Notes under the pieces: model-generated
Database searches by the model: none
Told to the model about the DNA's origin: nothing
The model's input: only the letters and a program-made list of their open reading frames with translations
Shown: piece after piece, positions 10,301-23,190 of the stretch
Layout of the letters: each line of letters begins with the position of its first letter
Numbering within the stretch: the first letter of the stretch is position 1
Position numbers and translations under genes: made by a program
Assembly: GCF_001949145.1 (NCBI RefSeq)
Contig: NW_019091640.1
Location: forward strand, 263,527-303,402
DNA: 39,876 bases
From: Acanthaster planci
Taxonomy: Eukaryota; Echinodermata; Asteroidea; Valvatida; Acanthasteridae
Direction: 5' to 3'

Positions 10301-10613
10301 TACGACTTTCTCTGAACCGACATAATATTATTTGAAAATAGCGCAGAATTACTTTTTACTTTTAGGTGAGCTGAGACTACGGCCATTCGCCTGCTCACTG
10401 TTTCGTCAATTTGCTTTAGCGTGAAAAATTCTACTAAAGTAAGGTACCGGTCCAAACTCCATGTTATTGTCATGGTAACCAAACAACAGTTGAATACCGG
10501 TCAAAAGCAATATACATCACAAAAAGTTTTGCTGGTAACTTTACAGCAAGTTTTCCTGCGCGTAAGCAAGTTTTGTACGAAAGAAATTCTATGAAGTCGG
10601 CCCCTGCCACATA

Positions 10614-10660
10614 CCAAGAGGGCGCTTTAATCAGTGCTTTTATTACCGGCAGAGGGCGCT
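10614..10660 (+). promoter_or_regulatory. Pair of CTCF-like motifs
   Basis: CCGGCAGAGGGCGCT at 10646-10660 differs at one position from the CTCF core consensus CCASYAGRKGGC. A shorter related match, CCAAGAGGGCGCT, lies at 10614-10626 in the same orientation, 32 bp away. Binding is inferred from motif only. Confidence 0.4.
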
Positions 10661-10669
10661 GCTAGTGAA

Positions 10670-10748
10670 CGGGATGGATCGACAATCCAAAGCTTAAGAC
10701 CGTTGTAGCAAAGGTTCAGAATAAGAGGGAATCGTTCATAATTTAGCG
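10670..10748 (+). other. Candidate untranslated first exon of the sarcoglycan gene
   Basis: The segment is locally CpG-containing and ends at a consensus donor (TTTAGCG|GTAAGTGG, GT at 10749). The sarcoglycan start exon has an acceptor just before its ATG, so a plus-strand upstream exon must exist. This is the most promoter-like place between the two genes, but nothing in the sequence proves the link. The exon's 5' limit is a guess. Confidence 0.25.
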
Positions 10749-10760
10749 GTAAGTGGCCAT

Positions 10761-13300
10761 TCTTTCCCTCAATTGTGCCATATTTAGCAACTCGTGGCCT
10801 ATCTCTTTGTCATATTATTTTTGACTATGTCGTGAGTCTATCTTCATAAGCCATCGATAGTTTAAATCAAGCCGCTGTGTACTACTACTACTTTAGTACT
10901 AGGCCCGGTGAATGCTGGTCAACTCCTACGTTGACCAACTCGTACGCCAACCAACTCGTACGCCGACTAGTGTGGCACATACACAGACTCTCACTCCTGA
11001 TCCATCCTTAGCCACACATCTGTAATACGTCACTTGACCCCTCATCGTCTTGACAGCTGTTCCATGTCAAGACATGTGTAGTACTAGTACTAAGTAGTCC
11101 TGAGTCAAATTTTTTTCATTGCCTTTTCGTTTATTACGTAACATGAGCGGTGAAGCGCGTCACCAATTTCCTTACTGCCACTCGTCCCTCTCTTTTTCTT
11201 TCCTGCGTTGCTGATGGTTGCAGTGGTCACTTCACTACTCCGTGTTCCTGTGCTTCGTTCTGGGTGATTCCAGTTGTTAATTTTCATCCTTTTCTTAGCG
11301 TGCGTTGTTGTGGTGAACCGGGTTGTTTGGCAGTAGTATACAGCTAATGTATACTTGTGAGCTACAATGACGGTGTTTCATTTCATATCTTATTTTATTT
11401 GTACCCAGGGGGGTCGATTTATTTTCCTTTTAATATAAAAACTTGTTTATTTTATTTTGGAAGGGAAGAAAACACACACAAAAAGGAGACTTTTTAATTT
11501 ATTTTCTAAGGCGAAGTAGCCATCCAATTATTTTCAAAGGCTAAGTTAGCCACTTTTTTTGAGACAAAATAGTCTAAAATTTAACACTCACAAAACATGT
11601 AATAAATGGACTGAGCGATAAGATACTACGTACGTACGTACATGGGCTCTTTATTTAAATATTCAAGGTGTTTCTTTGCTTTCAACTCTAAAGTTTCTGT
11701 GTGTTTTATATTTTTTTCAACTGTCCTTTTTTTTTTTCATCAAATATAAAAGTATTAAATTGGGGAATGTTTTAAATTTAACACACTTTCATTTATTTCC
11801 AAAAGTGAAACAAACAACATTATCAAGTGTTTACTATCAAGATTACTTCATAATCAGTAATTTACTTTGCAAAATAATAAACATGCTTGAATCGAAAAAA
11901 ATGGCTTATATTTTTCCCCGGGAAATCATCTGATAAAAGAAGGAAATTACATTGATAAAATTTATTCCTCTGTCGGCTGGAAGCATGGGAGACTGTGAGG
12001 AGGTGTGACAATGAAATGTATCCCTTGCCAGGAGAGGGGTGGCTCTGCAACAGTACTTGATGTGTGTCCAGTGCAAGCAGTTTTCAAACATTCACTGGTC
12101 CCATGATGTTAAATTGATGGAGTTTGCAAGTTCAATGGGTGGAAATCAGAGGAAAACACAGCACTTGTCACTGTCATCAATTGCTGAGTCACTGTCATCA
12201 TCGGTGGTGGAGGTGCTCTGAAGCGATGTTGTGTTCTGGTGCAGGAGCATGAATTGGATCAGATTGAGGCAGAGAAATCACACATGGCTTCTTTGGTTCA
12301 TTCAGATCAACAACACACCAAAATGCTGTTGTAAGCATTGATGGGGAATAGTTCCTGTCGGCACATGCCCTAGACTGCAGCACTGGGCTTGTGCACATGT
12401 TCTGCAAGATGAGAAATTTGTACTTTGCTGTTGGATGTCACATGTTGGTTGTAATATCTAGGGCCTAATGAATATTATTATAATCTTTTTTTGTCACAAT
12501 ATCAATCCGTATTAGTGTATTTTTAATTTTTTTGGCCTTAATTGTTAAAGCGCACACAGTCGCTTTTACTTTAATATTTGTTGAAAGAATGAAATGAAAT
12601 AAAAGACCTGCTTTGAACTACCTTTCTTAGAAATATAAGTATTAATTTAGATGTTTAATATGCATGTAGGAATTTATATTTTTCACAGAAAAAATAAGCT
12701 TTGCAACATGTCAACTCATCCCTCAAAATGTGAGGGCAAAACGATTTACCAGGCAGCTAGAAAATGATATAAGGAACATGTCTTTTCTGTGTATCCATAC
12801 TTTTCCCCCACATGCTCAGTTGTCAGTGGAGTCACATGACATCAGTCGTGCATAAACAATGACTTTGAAACATTGTAATCTGAAACTTTAAAAAATACCC
12901 TAATGAATATTTATTGCCCCCGCAATGTAGAATGTTTTTTATCTTGTAAGCTAGGCCTAAATACATACATATACTCTGGGTATTTACGAGTGCAACTTAC
13001 TGCTAAAGCCTTAACTTGCCACATTTTTCCATCAGTGCTGTTAACACGAGAACCAAGTGAAAACTGAGCTTTTGAGCACATGCCGTCGACCCACGGCATG
13101 TACATGTATATGTCTTCTGTGAAGCCTTCGAGACAGACCTTGTTACATATTTAAGTGATGTTTTATTTTTGCCATCTGAATGTGCTATGATTTAGTTGGT
13201 TGACAAACTTGTAATGTCATGAGGCAGTTCATTTGACTGTAGATTATTATGAAGATTGCTGGTAGGCCAAGTACACAGAGCAGTGTCATTGATGGTGGTG
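10761..13300. other. Intergenic DNA or sarcoglycan intron 1, left part
   Basis: No intact gene. It has a 16-bp period short repeat of CCAACTCGTACG around 10936-10970, CTAGTACT-rich sequence near 10880-11100 and a transposase-like fossil (11960-12410). The rest is AT-rich and featureless. Confidence 0.5.
11960..12410 (-). pseudogene. Fossil resembling the C-terminal zinc-binding tail of a DDE (pogo/jerky-like) transposase
   Basis: Read on the minus strand with stops and frame breaks, this segment gives DDDSDSAIDDSDKCC, FPPIEL, a W-x-Q, NCLHWTHIKYC and DTFHC in that order. The layout recalls the CC-C / FxPxEL / WxQCxxCxHWxHxxxC / FxCPxC zinc-binding tail seen behind some transposon-encoded DDE proteins. 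Several cysteines are lost and in-frame stops interrupt it, so it is dead if real. The family call comes from pattern memory only. Confidence 0.4.
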
Positions 13301-13309
13301 GTTATGGTA

Positions 13310-14152
13310 CTTATTGTTATTATCATTAAATTAGATTTATATTGTGCTCATTCCATGGAATGTTCACAAATGCAGTATAATGAATATTACATACAAGAGA
13401 GACATAAAAATCTACAAGAATTGACACAACTACCCAAAATAAGGATAATAAAACACAACCAATGTCAGCAATTAAAACTACTGATTGTTAAGGTAAGGAT
13501 TACAACCACCACCCAGAGCGTTCCCAGTTAATAAAATGCCTTCTTAAACAGATGAGATTTTAACATTGATTTAAAAATGATAACACTGGAAGCAAGTATA
13601 AAGTGGAAATCTGTTCCAGAGATGTGGTGCACTATACTCAAAGGCTTGATCCCCAAGGGTAGCCTTACCCTGACCCACAGGACATTTAAGGAGGACACCG
13701 TCACCAGAACTACGAAGATGGCAACAGGCCTGAGACTTTACAGAAACAAGCTGAGTTAAATATTGTGGAGCTTGGTCATGCAAAACTTTGTATGTCATCA
13801 ACAAAATCTTAAATTCAATTCTATATCGAACAGGAAGCCAGAGTAAGTCAATGAGTAAAGGTGTGGTTTGACAAAACTTTGAAGTCTTGTAAACAAGGCA
13901 GGCACAAGCATCCTGCACTCTCTGGAGTTGGTTGATCTGTGTGTTGGGCAATCCATACAGCAAGCTGTTAAAATGATCAAGTCTTCTTGAGATAAATGCA
14001 TGAGTCACTGTCTCGGTACATTCCTTAGAGAGATATTTCCTAATGTTAAGCAAATGATAGAAATGCATTACCACAAACTTTGTGACATTCTTTAGTGGTT
14101 CACTGTGAAGAACCAACATTAGAATGTTTGATTTAATAACAATTTTTAACAA
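13310..14152 (-). mobile_element. 5'-truncated CR1/L2-like non-LTR retrotransposon (RT C-terminal remnant)
   Basis: A 193-codon minus-strand frame (13571-14152) carries, in order, HLLNIRKYLSKE, HAFISRRLDHFNSLLYGLP, LQRVQDACACLVYKTSKF and LLWLPVRYRIEFKILLMTYK, then a SLRSS-like segment and LWNRFPL. This is the conserved region after the reverse-transcriptase core in CR1/L2-type LINEs. After LWNRFPLYT the expected frame continues shifted, so a small indel has occurred and the copy is inactive. Downstream the 3' UTR ends in an ATT/ATAA-rich tail near 13310-13335. The catalytic core is absent, as usual for 5'-truncated insertions. Confidence 0.85.
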
Positions 14153-16455
14153 ACCTAATAAATCATTAACCTACATGTATTGGTCATTGTAAAAGAAATG
14201 AGCACTCGGTCAGCATTTTTCTTGGTGTCATGCGCAAGTTGTTGAACCACTGAATCCCTGAAATTTATTTTAAGTTTCCACTTCAGATATGTCTATAAGC
14301 TTTCGCAATGTTTTTGCGTCCAAAACTACAATGCATGTAGTTGCGATCTAGTTAGGATTCTTTTTAATTTTACATTAATTTGGGGAACAGTTAATGTACC
14401 TGTACATGGTAATTATTTATGGATCATCAGAATATAAGAGTTTTTCACCTTTTGAACTAAAAGTGTATACATGTACATGTATTCACTGTACCAACTGCAG
14501 TACCAAGAAAGAGCACCCTCATGAATGATTGGCTGGCGCTCTCCTGTTGCTAAAGTAAGTGTCACTCTTTACAGGTAAATAGCAATAAAAATGTGCCAGA
14601 CTTTAGAACAATCAACAATGAGAATAACAACAACAGCAACAACAAAATTGAACATCCCGCTGCTACATTTGGCAAGTATTCTAAATTTTTCAAAATTAGA
14701 ATTGATTAGTTTGGTCACAATGAATATCAACGTCCATCCCCCAAGAGAGTATTGCCAGGAACAAGTGACAAGTGGAAAAGAATCAATTCTTACATGTATT
14801 GTACAGTGAAAAAGCCTCACTCTCGGGTGTGCAACTTACAGAAATGTACACAGTGCTTGCCCAGTACAACGGTACAAGATCTCCTTGAAACTGTGTGGTC
14901 AGCTGGTCATGTGATGCTTTGACATCATTTGATTTGACCCTATCGTGACGGTGGTAGTTCATGTTTCCTTCATTGTTTTGAGGGACCATTTTTAGAGGTG
15001 CTTGTGAAAACTCTATCTAAATAACATAAAATCAGATCTGTTGAGCTGGTGGAGTGCTGCGCCACTGATGCCAGAACGTGATGGAAGTCCCTTGTATACA
15101 AGTTGCCATGTAGTATCTTCAACCTGCTGACCGGTTCCCTTTGTTGTATGATGGTGATAATTGAATGTGAAGATACCGGTACTAGTGTTTTGCTTCGCTC
15201 CCACCACCCTCTCAAGGCACAGGTATAAGGGCAATTGCATGACGAAGAATTCATTTGAACAATGATATCAATCAAAACTTCCGAGTGTGCGTGACGTGTT
15301 TTCACCTTGTGTACTCGGATTGATTCAGACAGCAAGTAACCCACAATGCTTTGGTAGTCGTGATGTATTTCTTTCACAAGATCTTCTGAGAGGCATTTGC
15401 CCGTCCTAGCACCCTGAAAGGCTGAAAGGGCAGTGGGAGACTAAGGCTGGATCCAGACCCAAATTGGAGGAGGGGGGGTTGAGAACGAAACAAGCAAGCA
15501 GAGTCCCCAGTGCACGTACCAGTACATCGTGTGTAACTAATCGCACCAATCACAATTAAGCAGTTGCTCAGAAACAATTTCCTTAACAAAAAATAACTCT
15601 GTACATACAAAAAATCTCTATTTAAGACATTTAATATCTTCACTCTGATTAATTGAAAAAGAAAATCTTCATCGGTTTTTTTGGGGGGGGCATGGCCCCC
15701 ACTGGCCCTCCTAGATCTACCCTTTTGGGAGATGAATGAATGAGGGTGTTAGTCTCAGGTCTGATATCTTATGGTCTGGATTGCCACTTATATATTGGCT
15801 GCATGCAATCCACGACTGTCAGCCCATTATCCAGCTGTGTCCACATTCTTGGCTACAGCTGGAAATAAGACATGCGCCTATGGGAAGCACATACCTGTAC
15901 ATGAAGTGGCTAGCTGGCAGCTTCCATAGGCATTACACGTTTTTCCAGTGTAATCATACACTGAGCTGAGAAATTCAGACACAGCCTAAGCCACTTAGTA
16001 GACATAATTAAAAACTGTAGGACAGCCACCTGTATCAAGGTGTCCCAGTTTAATATTCTTGTGCTTTGATGTAAAACTTTCAAAGAAGTACTGAAGATTT
16101 GTACACGTACACTGTATGTCAGATTTCTGTATGTGTACGTTTACTTTTGTTTTGAGTAGGCTGCATGGAACAAAATGATTAACCCATGGCATTTGCATGT
16201 GTGCTGTAAGTACCGGTATGTAGGAGATACCACAGCATAAAATTGCAAGAGACAGAGGCTTTGTAGGGCGTCATTGTTAACTTCCTGCAATATGTACTTG
16301 TACATGTACTAGAGCAGGATATGCCCTATCAGAGCTGACTCACTGCATGTTTGAGTTAATACATGTACATGTACACTGTCTTACCACTTTGGACCTGCCT
16401 CAGTCACTCAATAAACCACTGCACTGCGAGTCTAGGAAGTACCTGTACTGTACAT

Positions 16456-16527
16456 CCATGGATAGGTACATGTATGGTGTTTATTGGTAGACCATGGATA
16501 GGTACATGTATGATGTTAATTGGTACA
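16456..16527. repeat. 36-bp direct tandem duplication
   Basis: Two adjacent copies (16456-16491 and 16492-16527) share CCATGGATAGGTACATGTAT and most of the following bases, with a few mismatches. Confidence 0.85.
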
Positions 16528-17605
16528 GGGTGTGTACATTTCTTATTTGCTTTCACTATGCTTCACAATACACAAACTGAAATTTGCAGACGTGCATGAA
16601 AGTAGGAATGTGTGTACATAATGAGTGGTCTGTCTCCAGCAAAGTTGATTAGTTTCTTGGTGTAAAATAGAACCATAGTGACTTTCGTATTCATACCGGT
16701 AACTTGTAATGTGCATGTGGGCACTTTACTGTTAGTGCAGGTGGTCACATGTTCATGTACAGTGTACATGTACACGATTCATTTAGTTGAAATTAATGTC
16801 ACAAGTTTTGACGAAGTTTCAAGTTCAACAGAATTTTCAGGACAGTGTGATACTGTTAGATCTTCGTGTTATAAGCTGTAATGTGAACTTATGGGATGTA
16901 CATTTCTGCTGAGAACACTGTCAGAGACAGGGTTGACCTCACTGAATCGACGAGAAGACAATGATACATAACATGGTAAATGAGGCTAGTGATACCTTCA
17001 TATGTTTGCTGTGTCTTGAGCACTATACATTCTACATGTATTCTTCGTGTGCGTTAGCTTTGAGGCTAAAACTATTGGTTGGAACCACAGAGTGATTTTT
17101 GTTTAAATAAAAGTGAATGCCATTTTAATGACAAAACTGACAGGTACGGTACGTAGATTTACACTGTCCGTTTTGACGGCAGAAGGGAATAATGACTTGG
17201 TGAGAACATCATGTGAAGACTCCATTGTTTCACTCTCAAACTACAGCCTGAATGCTTATTCATATTTATGTTTATGTTTTTGGGTGGAGTAACACTTGCT
17301 GATATTTGTAACCATTGGAGAAACCATGGAGACACATTGCCAATGTGACTGGTCCCCTTTACTGTGTTTTGTGCCAAATACATAGCTTGACCTGCAAGCA
17401 GCTAGCCATGGCGGCATCATGTTGTTTACATAGGTCCATGCAAGCATGGAGACAGTGCTCCTATCACACTCAAAATTAACCAAATAACTGTTACATGTAC
17501 GTTACTGTTGAATAAAGCTACATATGCATGTTGGCCTCTGTATTGTAAATTAATGCCAAGCCTGGACATCTGTTGACGATGGTTATTTTGAAAGATTTGT
17601 GACCT

Positions 17606-17630
17606 ACATGTACATGTACATGTACATGTA
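17606..17630. repeat. (ACATGT)n simple repeat
   Basis: About four uninterrupted ACATGT units. The unit is its own reverse complement, so the tract is self-complementary and can form a cruciform. Confidence 0.9.
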
Positions 17631-20600
17631 TGCTCAATTTTTGACATGCAAAACAGTTTTTCCCCTCATTGGTGAAATGAGGCAAAATTATAAAACATAT
17701 CTGTCTAGAAACTTTCTCCCTCGGTTTCTTGTTTTATCTTGAGCCATATGGAGCAAAGAATGAAAGCTTTTTCATAGCAATCTGCATGGTCTAGACACCA
17801 GTGATTGCATTTGCTCTGTGATTTGCCTCTTCCCAGTGCATGTACAAGTAGTTATCTGGGTGATGACCTGCAGCTGACAGCGTTGATGCACTATCCATGG
17901 CTCTGTTGGCATTCTCAGTAGGTTTCTTCCCCCAGGACCTGCTATCGATTTGATGAGGGTGGGCCTGGGGTTGACAGCTCTCAGCTCCCAACTGGGGGAT
18001 TGCTTATGTTGTACGTGTTCTTGCTAAAGAATTTACAAATGAACATAGCCTAACATTAGACATAAAGCAAGTAGAAAAAAATACGACCAAAACAAAACCA
18101 ACGAAACAATAAAAAACAAACATGAAAATTTAACCCCCCCCCAAAAAAGAAAATCATCAAAAACCAAGAAACCAAAACCCAAAGAAAACATGCGTATAGC
18201 ACACGGACATCACACAAAATGCTGTGTGGATAGTGATTGAGTATGTACAGTCTCACCATGGAAAACTGATTCTGTAATGAGATTCTTTTTTCTTCTCTGG
18301 CTCCTGTGTTAATTTGCACCTCCTGAGAACACCTAGAGCCTGTGGCCTGTAACACTGCAATGACACACACAGTCTTGGGAAGTTGGCACAGACAGCCAAA
18401 TGGAATTGCCAGGGAAGGAAGGGGGAGGGTTTCATGCCAAAAAGGGTTCATTTAGTTCAATTTGTAAAACAGTGGGGGCCTACATGGACGGACTTTATTT
18501 TTAAAGAGCTCTGTTCTTTGGTTGCAGTACATACAAATTTGAATCCTTCAAATTAAATACGTGTACCTACTGTACAGTTCAAATGTCAAATTGTCAATGT
18601 GCAGTGCAGGCTTTCACATGTATACACAGAGTGGGTTGTTACTGTGTTTATCCTGCCAGGGATTTTTGTAGCAAAAATAAGGGACCGTGTTTCTATTATT
18701 AAACCTACATGTACCCACCTTTCCTCTGCATGTTAGTTATGAAATGGAATGTTCTGCCTTGTTTTTCTTTGTTAAAAACCTTACTTTTCTTCAAGTGTTT
18801 TGCTTGGAAAACAAAAAGACATGTCACAAGACTGGCCACTTTATATTGTATTTTTCCAGAGTTTCACTGCTGTTTTTAGTCACTCAGGGAATTCTATGGT
18901 CGCTCACAGGCCGTGGCAAATATTTTACCTTCACAGTATTGACTGTTTAGCTCGAATTCAGAGAACACATGTGGATGACCGGTATGCCTTTGCAGAGCCA
19001 CAACTGGAATATTCCATGCATGGAAATCCCTCCTGGTAAAGTGCGGACTCGCGTGTGGCACCCTCAGAGATATAGGTTGGCCTCTCTTTTTTAAATCACT
19101 GAGGTAAAATCGTATCAGTATTACAGAACCGTGCAGCTTCCAACAGACAACATCTCAGGGTTTTTGCTACTAACACGTTGTACTGACTGGATAATCTTCA
19201 GCCAGAGAGGAATGAGATCACAGCCACTCATGTGTGTTATCAAGTATTATCGACTTAACCTCATGGAGGGCTCAGGCTATGTTAGAAAAAATTAAGTGGT
19301 GTTCCGTGTGGAAGTTTCAAGAAACGGAGAATGCAGCCCTGTTTCCTTTTTCTCTCTCGTTTTTCTTGTCAAGATGGTGGATTTTTCCAAGATGGTGGAC
19401 AAATTTTCCCGACCCTCTTGCTGATACCTTTTTATTCCTCCATGCTGATACTGTTCTTCATATCTCAGGAGTTTTTACCTTTAATCCCACAGCTTCTGAA
19501 AATGCATACATGTACTGATTGGTACATGTACATGTGTAGTCACACATTAAGCTGTAAACTAATTTAACTGGTCAAAATCAAATGCAAATGAAAACCAACA
19601 TCAACAAAAGTTTAACGGTAGCATGTGGTTCTTGCACATGTGTACACGTGGGCGCCTTTCTTATTAGCCATTTCCCAGACATAATAGCTTCCTGCTAATT
19701 TGATTTAGCGTGATGTCCTGGTCTTTCTTTTTTTTGTACTGTTTGAAAAATATTCATCAGGGAGCTGTGGTGAACTGTATGAACGAGTAGTGTACCGTAT
19801 GTCCTTGTAGGTTTGTCTAGCTTCTTAACGTAATAACATTCTGGCGTGAGCCAATCTCGTTTGCGGAGGTTTCTTGATAAACATGTACAGGTATGTGTAC
19901 AGTGCGTGAGACCACACTGAGCATGCTCTTGTGCTCCATATTATACGTGTACGTGCAGCACCGGTATGCTCTCAAGCACTTGCGTGATGAGACATCTTAA
20001 CTAACTTCAGCTGTGATTCTGACGTGCTGGTAAGTGTACAGACTTACAGTGTGTCTGTGTTGCAAATTCAGAGAAACATCAGTTGTACTTGTAGAGCAAG
20101 ATTTTGTTTGTTGGATCTTTTATTGGTAAAATGACTGGTGTACAGTACCTACAAATACATGTATAGGCATTTGATGTTTTTGATTCACTGCTGGGTGTAC
20201 CATGGAAGTAGGAAAAGAGGTCTACCTCCATGGGTGTACCAATATGCATCATATACCGGTAGGCCTTTATAATGAACAATCGAATGCAGGTTGCTTTTTT
20301 ATGGCCTACTTGGATGTCATAGTGAAAGTACTCCACACACATGGATCTGTTTATAAATGTATACAGCTCTTGATGTGAGTGAGGAGTTTTTCAGTTACTG
20401 GTTCATGTACATGCTTTGAAAACCTGAGGCTGTGCTTGGTATGAGCAGATACAAATTCTATGCTAATGGTGAAAGAAATTGTGTTTTTAGCATATTAGAG
20501 CTTTTTCCAAGGTTGTTGTGTGTGCCTTTTTGCAAGTGCCACTAGGGAATCAGCGCTCTGTTACAAGGAGGCTCTTGTTTCTGTCCCTGAGGCCTCCTTA

Positions 20601-23004
20601 CTGAAGGCCACCCTTGTCTCTCTTTCTCCTTCCCTGGGCCAGCTCACTTGATCCAATAATCAATCACTTGGATGTGCCTTGTCTTTCCTTGTCAGAAACA
20701 GATCTGGAATTCATTGCTTAGTGCTCAAAGCTAAACAGGTAATGTACATGTAATTGTAACTCTCTCCCTGCTGCAGTTTGGGTTGAATAATTTTGAAAGC
20801 GCAACAGCCTGCAAGCCATCAGCAGATGTGCATGATGTGTTGATTTATTAAGGTCATAATATGTGGTAGTTCTTTTGTAAGGGTTCTTGGGTTGCATATC
20901 GACCAAGTACATGTACTTGTATAACTAGGCCTGCTTGTACATTGTATGGTATGTTCACGTAGACAGGCATTATACCTTGATGAGTACATGTACGTACCGG
21001 TACGTGCATCATGTGTTGTGTTTATTTTGACATTTATGAATCCTTTGAACACGTTCATGTACACGCACCGGTACAGTGTGTGCAGTGTCTCTGCATGTAC
21101 TTGCGTAGTGCATGGTGCAGATTCCATCTAATCAGCCATGATCTCATCTCCTCAAGATCAATAACTCCAAATTAGTCAGTCATCAAAGAAGGGAAAATGA
21201 ATGTACATCATGCATAGCACACTCTATACATGTACATGCTAGGCGTGACAGAAGGGGATGCACTCACTGCTGACAGGTTGAAACTGGATCTAGACACAAA
21301 CAACATTGTTAACTGGTAAACATACATGTACATGTCAGCAATCATCACAGAGCATGTCTAGTTACAGATTAGTAATAGCCCTTGCTACATGTACATGTAC
21401 TTTCTGCCTTTTCCCCTTATGCTCCCACTGTGTAGCTGCAGTGAATTTTTTTAGACAATCTTATTCTGCCACTTTGTACTTTCCTTCAATAGGAACTGAT
21501 TTGACATCCCAATCAGGTGAAATGTACTGAAAAATGTACTTTTTTAATCATTTAAAATTATCCATGTTTTTCCAAACAACATCCAGGGAAGACATGGTTT
21601 AGCACATTTTTTGGGGGGGGGTTAAAATTGTGAACCTTGAATTTACCAACAAGAGACATTTCTGATGAAGGGTTGCTTGCTTGCTTATTACTGTGTAACA
21701 TGCACAAAAGTGAAACACCAAAGAACAATTTAGGCCATCAATCATAAATATGCAGGAGTTTTTGTGCATAAACAATGTAATACTGCTCAGGCTTTCTTCT
21801 TGAAATGGTATCACAGTTTTGCTCTTGAATATCAAAATACTCTTTAGCATAAAACCAAAAAGCAGCCAAAAACCTTTGAATGGAAAAAAAATGCAGCATG
21901 AGGTTAACTGAGACATGAAGGGGTATTTTAGAGATTTTCTATTGAAAAAAATTCCATTGCAACTATCTTTTCAATGGAAATGGTGCAACAGAATACTGAT
22001 TCAGTTTGTGTCATTTTTTATAAAGAGAACTGTTACTCCTTAGTATGTTTCAATGCTTAGCGCTGTTAGCATCTCTTACGAAATCAAATTTGAAGATGAA
22101 CTGCCTGTTTGTTATTTCAATGAGGTCTAGTGATCAGACAAGAATGTGGCACAAACTCAGTTTTGAGTGCTTGTGTTTACTGGGACATAACAGTATCTTT
22201 GGATTGCCAAAAGCAAATGAGATGAAATAAATTACGGAGTAGTCATCAAGCCAAGTGTGTCCCTTTTTAAAACCATGTTATACGACATGACCAGATGACA
22301 TTATACACGTGTTTAAAATGTATCTGCTTGATCTATTCTTGGCAGACACACATACATGTACGTGCCGTCTATATGAAGTCAGCAATGTGGAAAGTTACAG
22401 TGGGTAGTTATGCACCTGAAGCAGGTTTTTTTTTCTGGGTTGCGGTTGCTCATTATGTAGCACCTTAAAATTTGTTGAGTTTATATTTCGAGCATACATA
22501 TAGATATGTTTGCATTGTTTTCAGTTGGAGGAAAATCAACATCACTGTATTTATTTTTCATAGGAAAAAGTACTTTGGTATAAATGTGTCGGACTGCAAG
22601 TTGGAAGCCTAAAGTACTGTATGTGTATGATTCCTTTTTCTGTTGGCCTAGAAAGTTAAGAAAATCTCAGTCAGAGTAGACAGCAACTGCACGAAACACC
22701 TTATGAAAGGGCATTTTTACACTCAGAGGAAATGCAATTATTTACATGTAGTTTTAACTTAAGATTGCACAGTGCTGAACTGTTTTCTTTAAAACATTTG
22801 AGCTAAATTGAGCTAAACCGGTTCAGGTTTTAAACATCCCACAAGACATTTTTGAGTGATCTACCTTCTGGATAAGTTTATTTTGACAGATGAAGTGCTT
22901 ACAATATGGACTTCTGAACTAAATAAAAAAGAATCCTTTTGATGACTGATGGATCTCATTTTCAATTTTGTCCGATTCCACTTTCCACAGGTTCCCTGGT
23001 AGCC

Positions 23005-23190
23005 ATGGCAAGCTACTCTAATATAACCCCCGGCACATCCCGTCACAGACACCAGGAGGCAGTCTACAAGGTAGGCATCTACGGCTGGCGCAAGCGATGC
23101 CTGTACCTCCTGATCCTCGTCCTGACCTCAGTCATTATAGTCAACGTGGCTCTCACCATCTGGATTCTCAGGGTCATGAATTTCACACTG
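23005..23190 (+). CDS. SGCZ: Sarcoglycan coding exon 1 (start codon, transmembrane helix)
   Basis: 62 codons from ATG at 23005 in an excellent context (AGCCATGG). The exon itself begins at 22991 after a strong acceptor (ctttccacag), so 14 bases of 5' UTR precede the ATG. The frame remains open upstream, but the ATG pair at 22939-22944 lies inside the intron. The exon encodes [12 protein letters not shown] and the membrane helix and ends MNFTL at donor gtaaga, phase 0. Confidence 0.95.

Larger units (their letters stand above)
14160..22990. other. Large non-coding stretch, rich in ACATGT palindromes (probably sarcoglycan intron 1)
   Basis: Nearly 9 kb without recognisable coding exons. It holds many ACATGT/TACATGTA runs (for example 16361-16375, 17606-17630, 21386-21401), ACCGGT-containing palindromes (near 20996-21004), a 36-bp direct duplication (16456-16527), an AAC-rich microsatellite (about 14621-14650) and T/G or C/A tracts at 15676-15690, 18134-18148 and 21607-21621. 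If the first exon is upstream, all of this is intronic. Confidence 0.55.

Noticed and set aside
14970-15377. 135-codon minus-strand open frame
   Set aside because: No recognisable domain, no splice-supported neighbours, and of a length expected by chance in 40 kb.
18056-18451. 131-codon minus-strand open frame
   Set aside because: Part of it comes from A-rich low-complexity DNA around 18060-18190, giving a phenylalanine-rich artificial peptide. No family similarity.
22939-23004. Upstream in-frame ATGs for the sarcoglycan
   Set aside because: They lie before a strong acceptor at 22990, so they are intronic. The ATG at 23005 has the better context and suits the family's N-terminus length.
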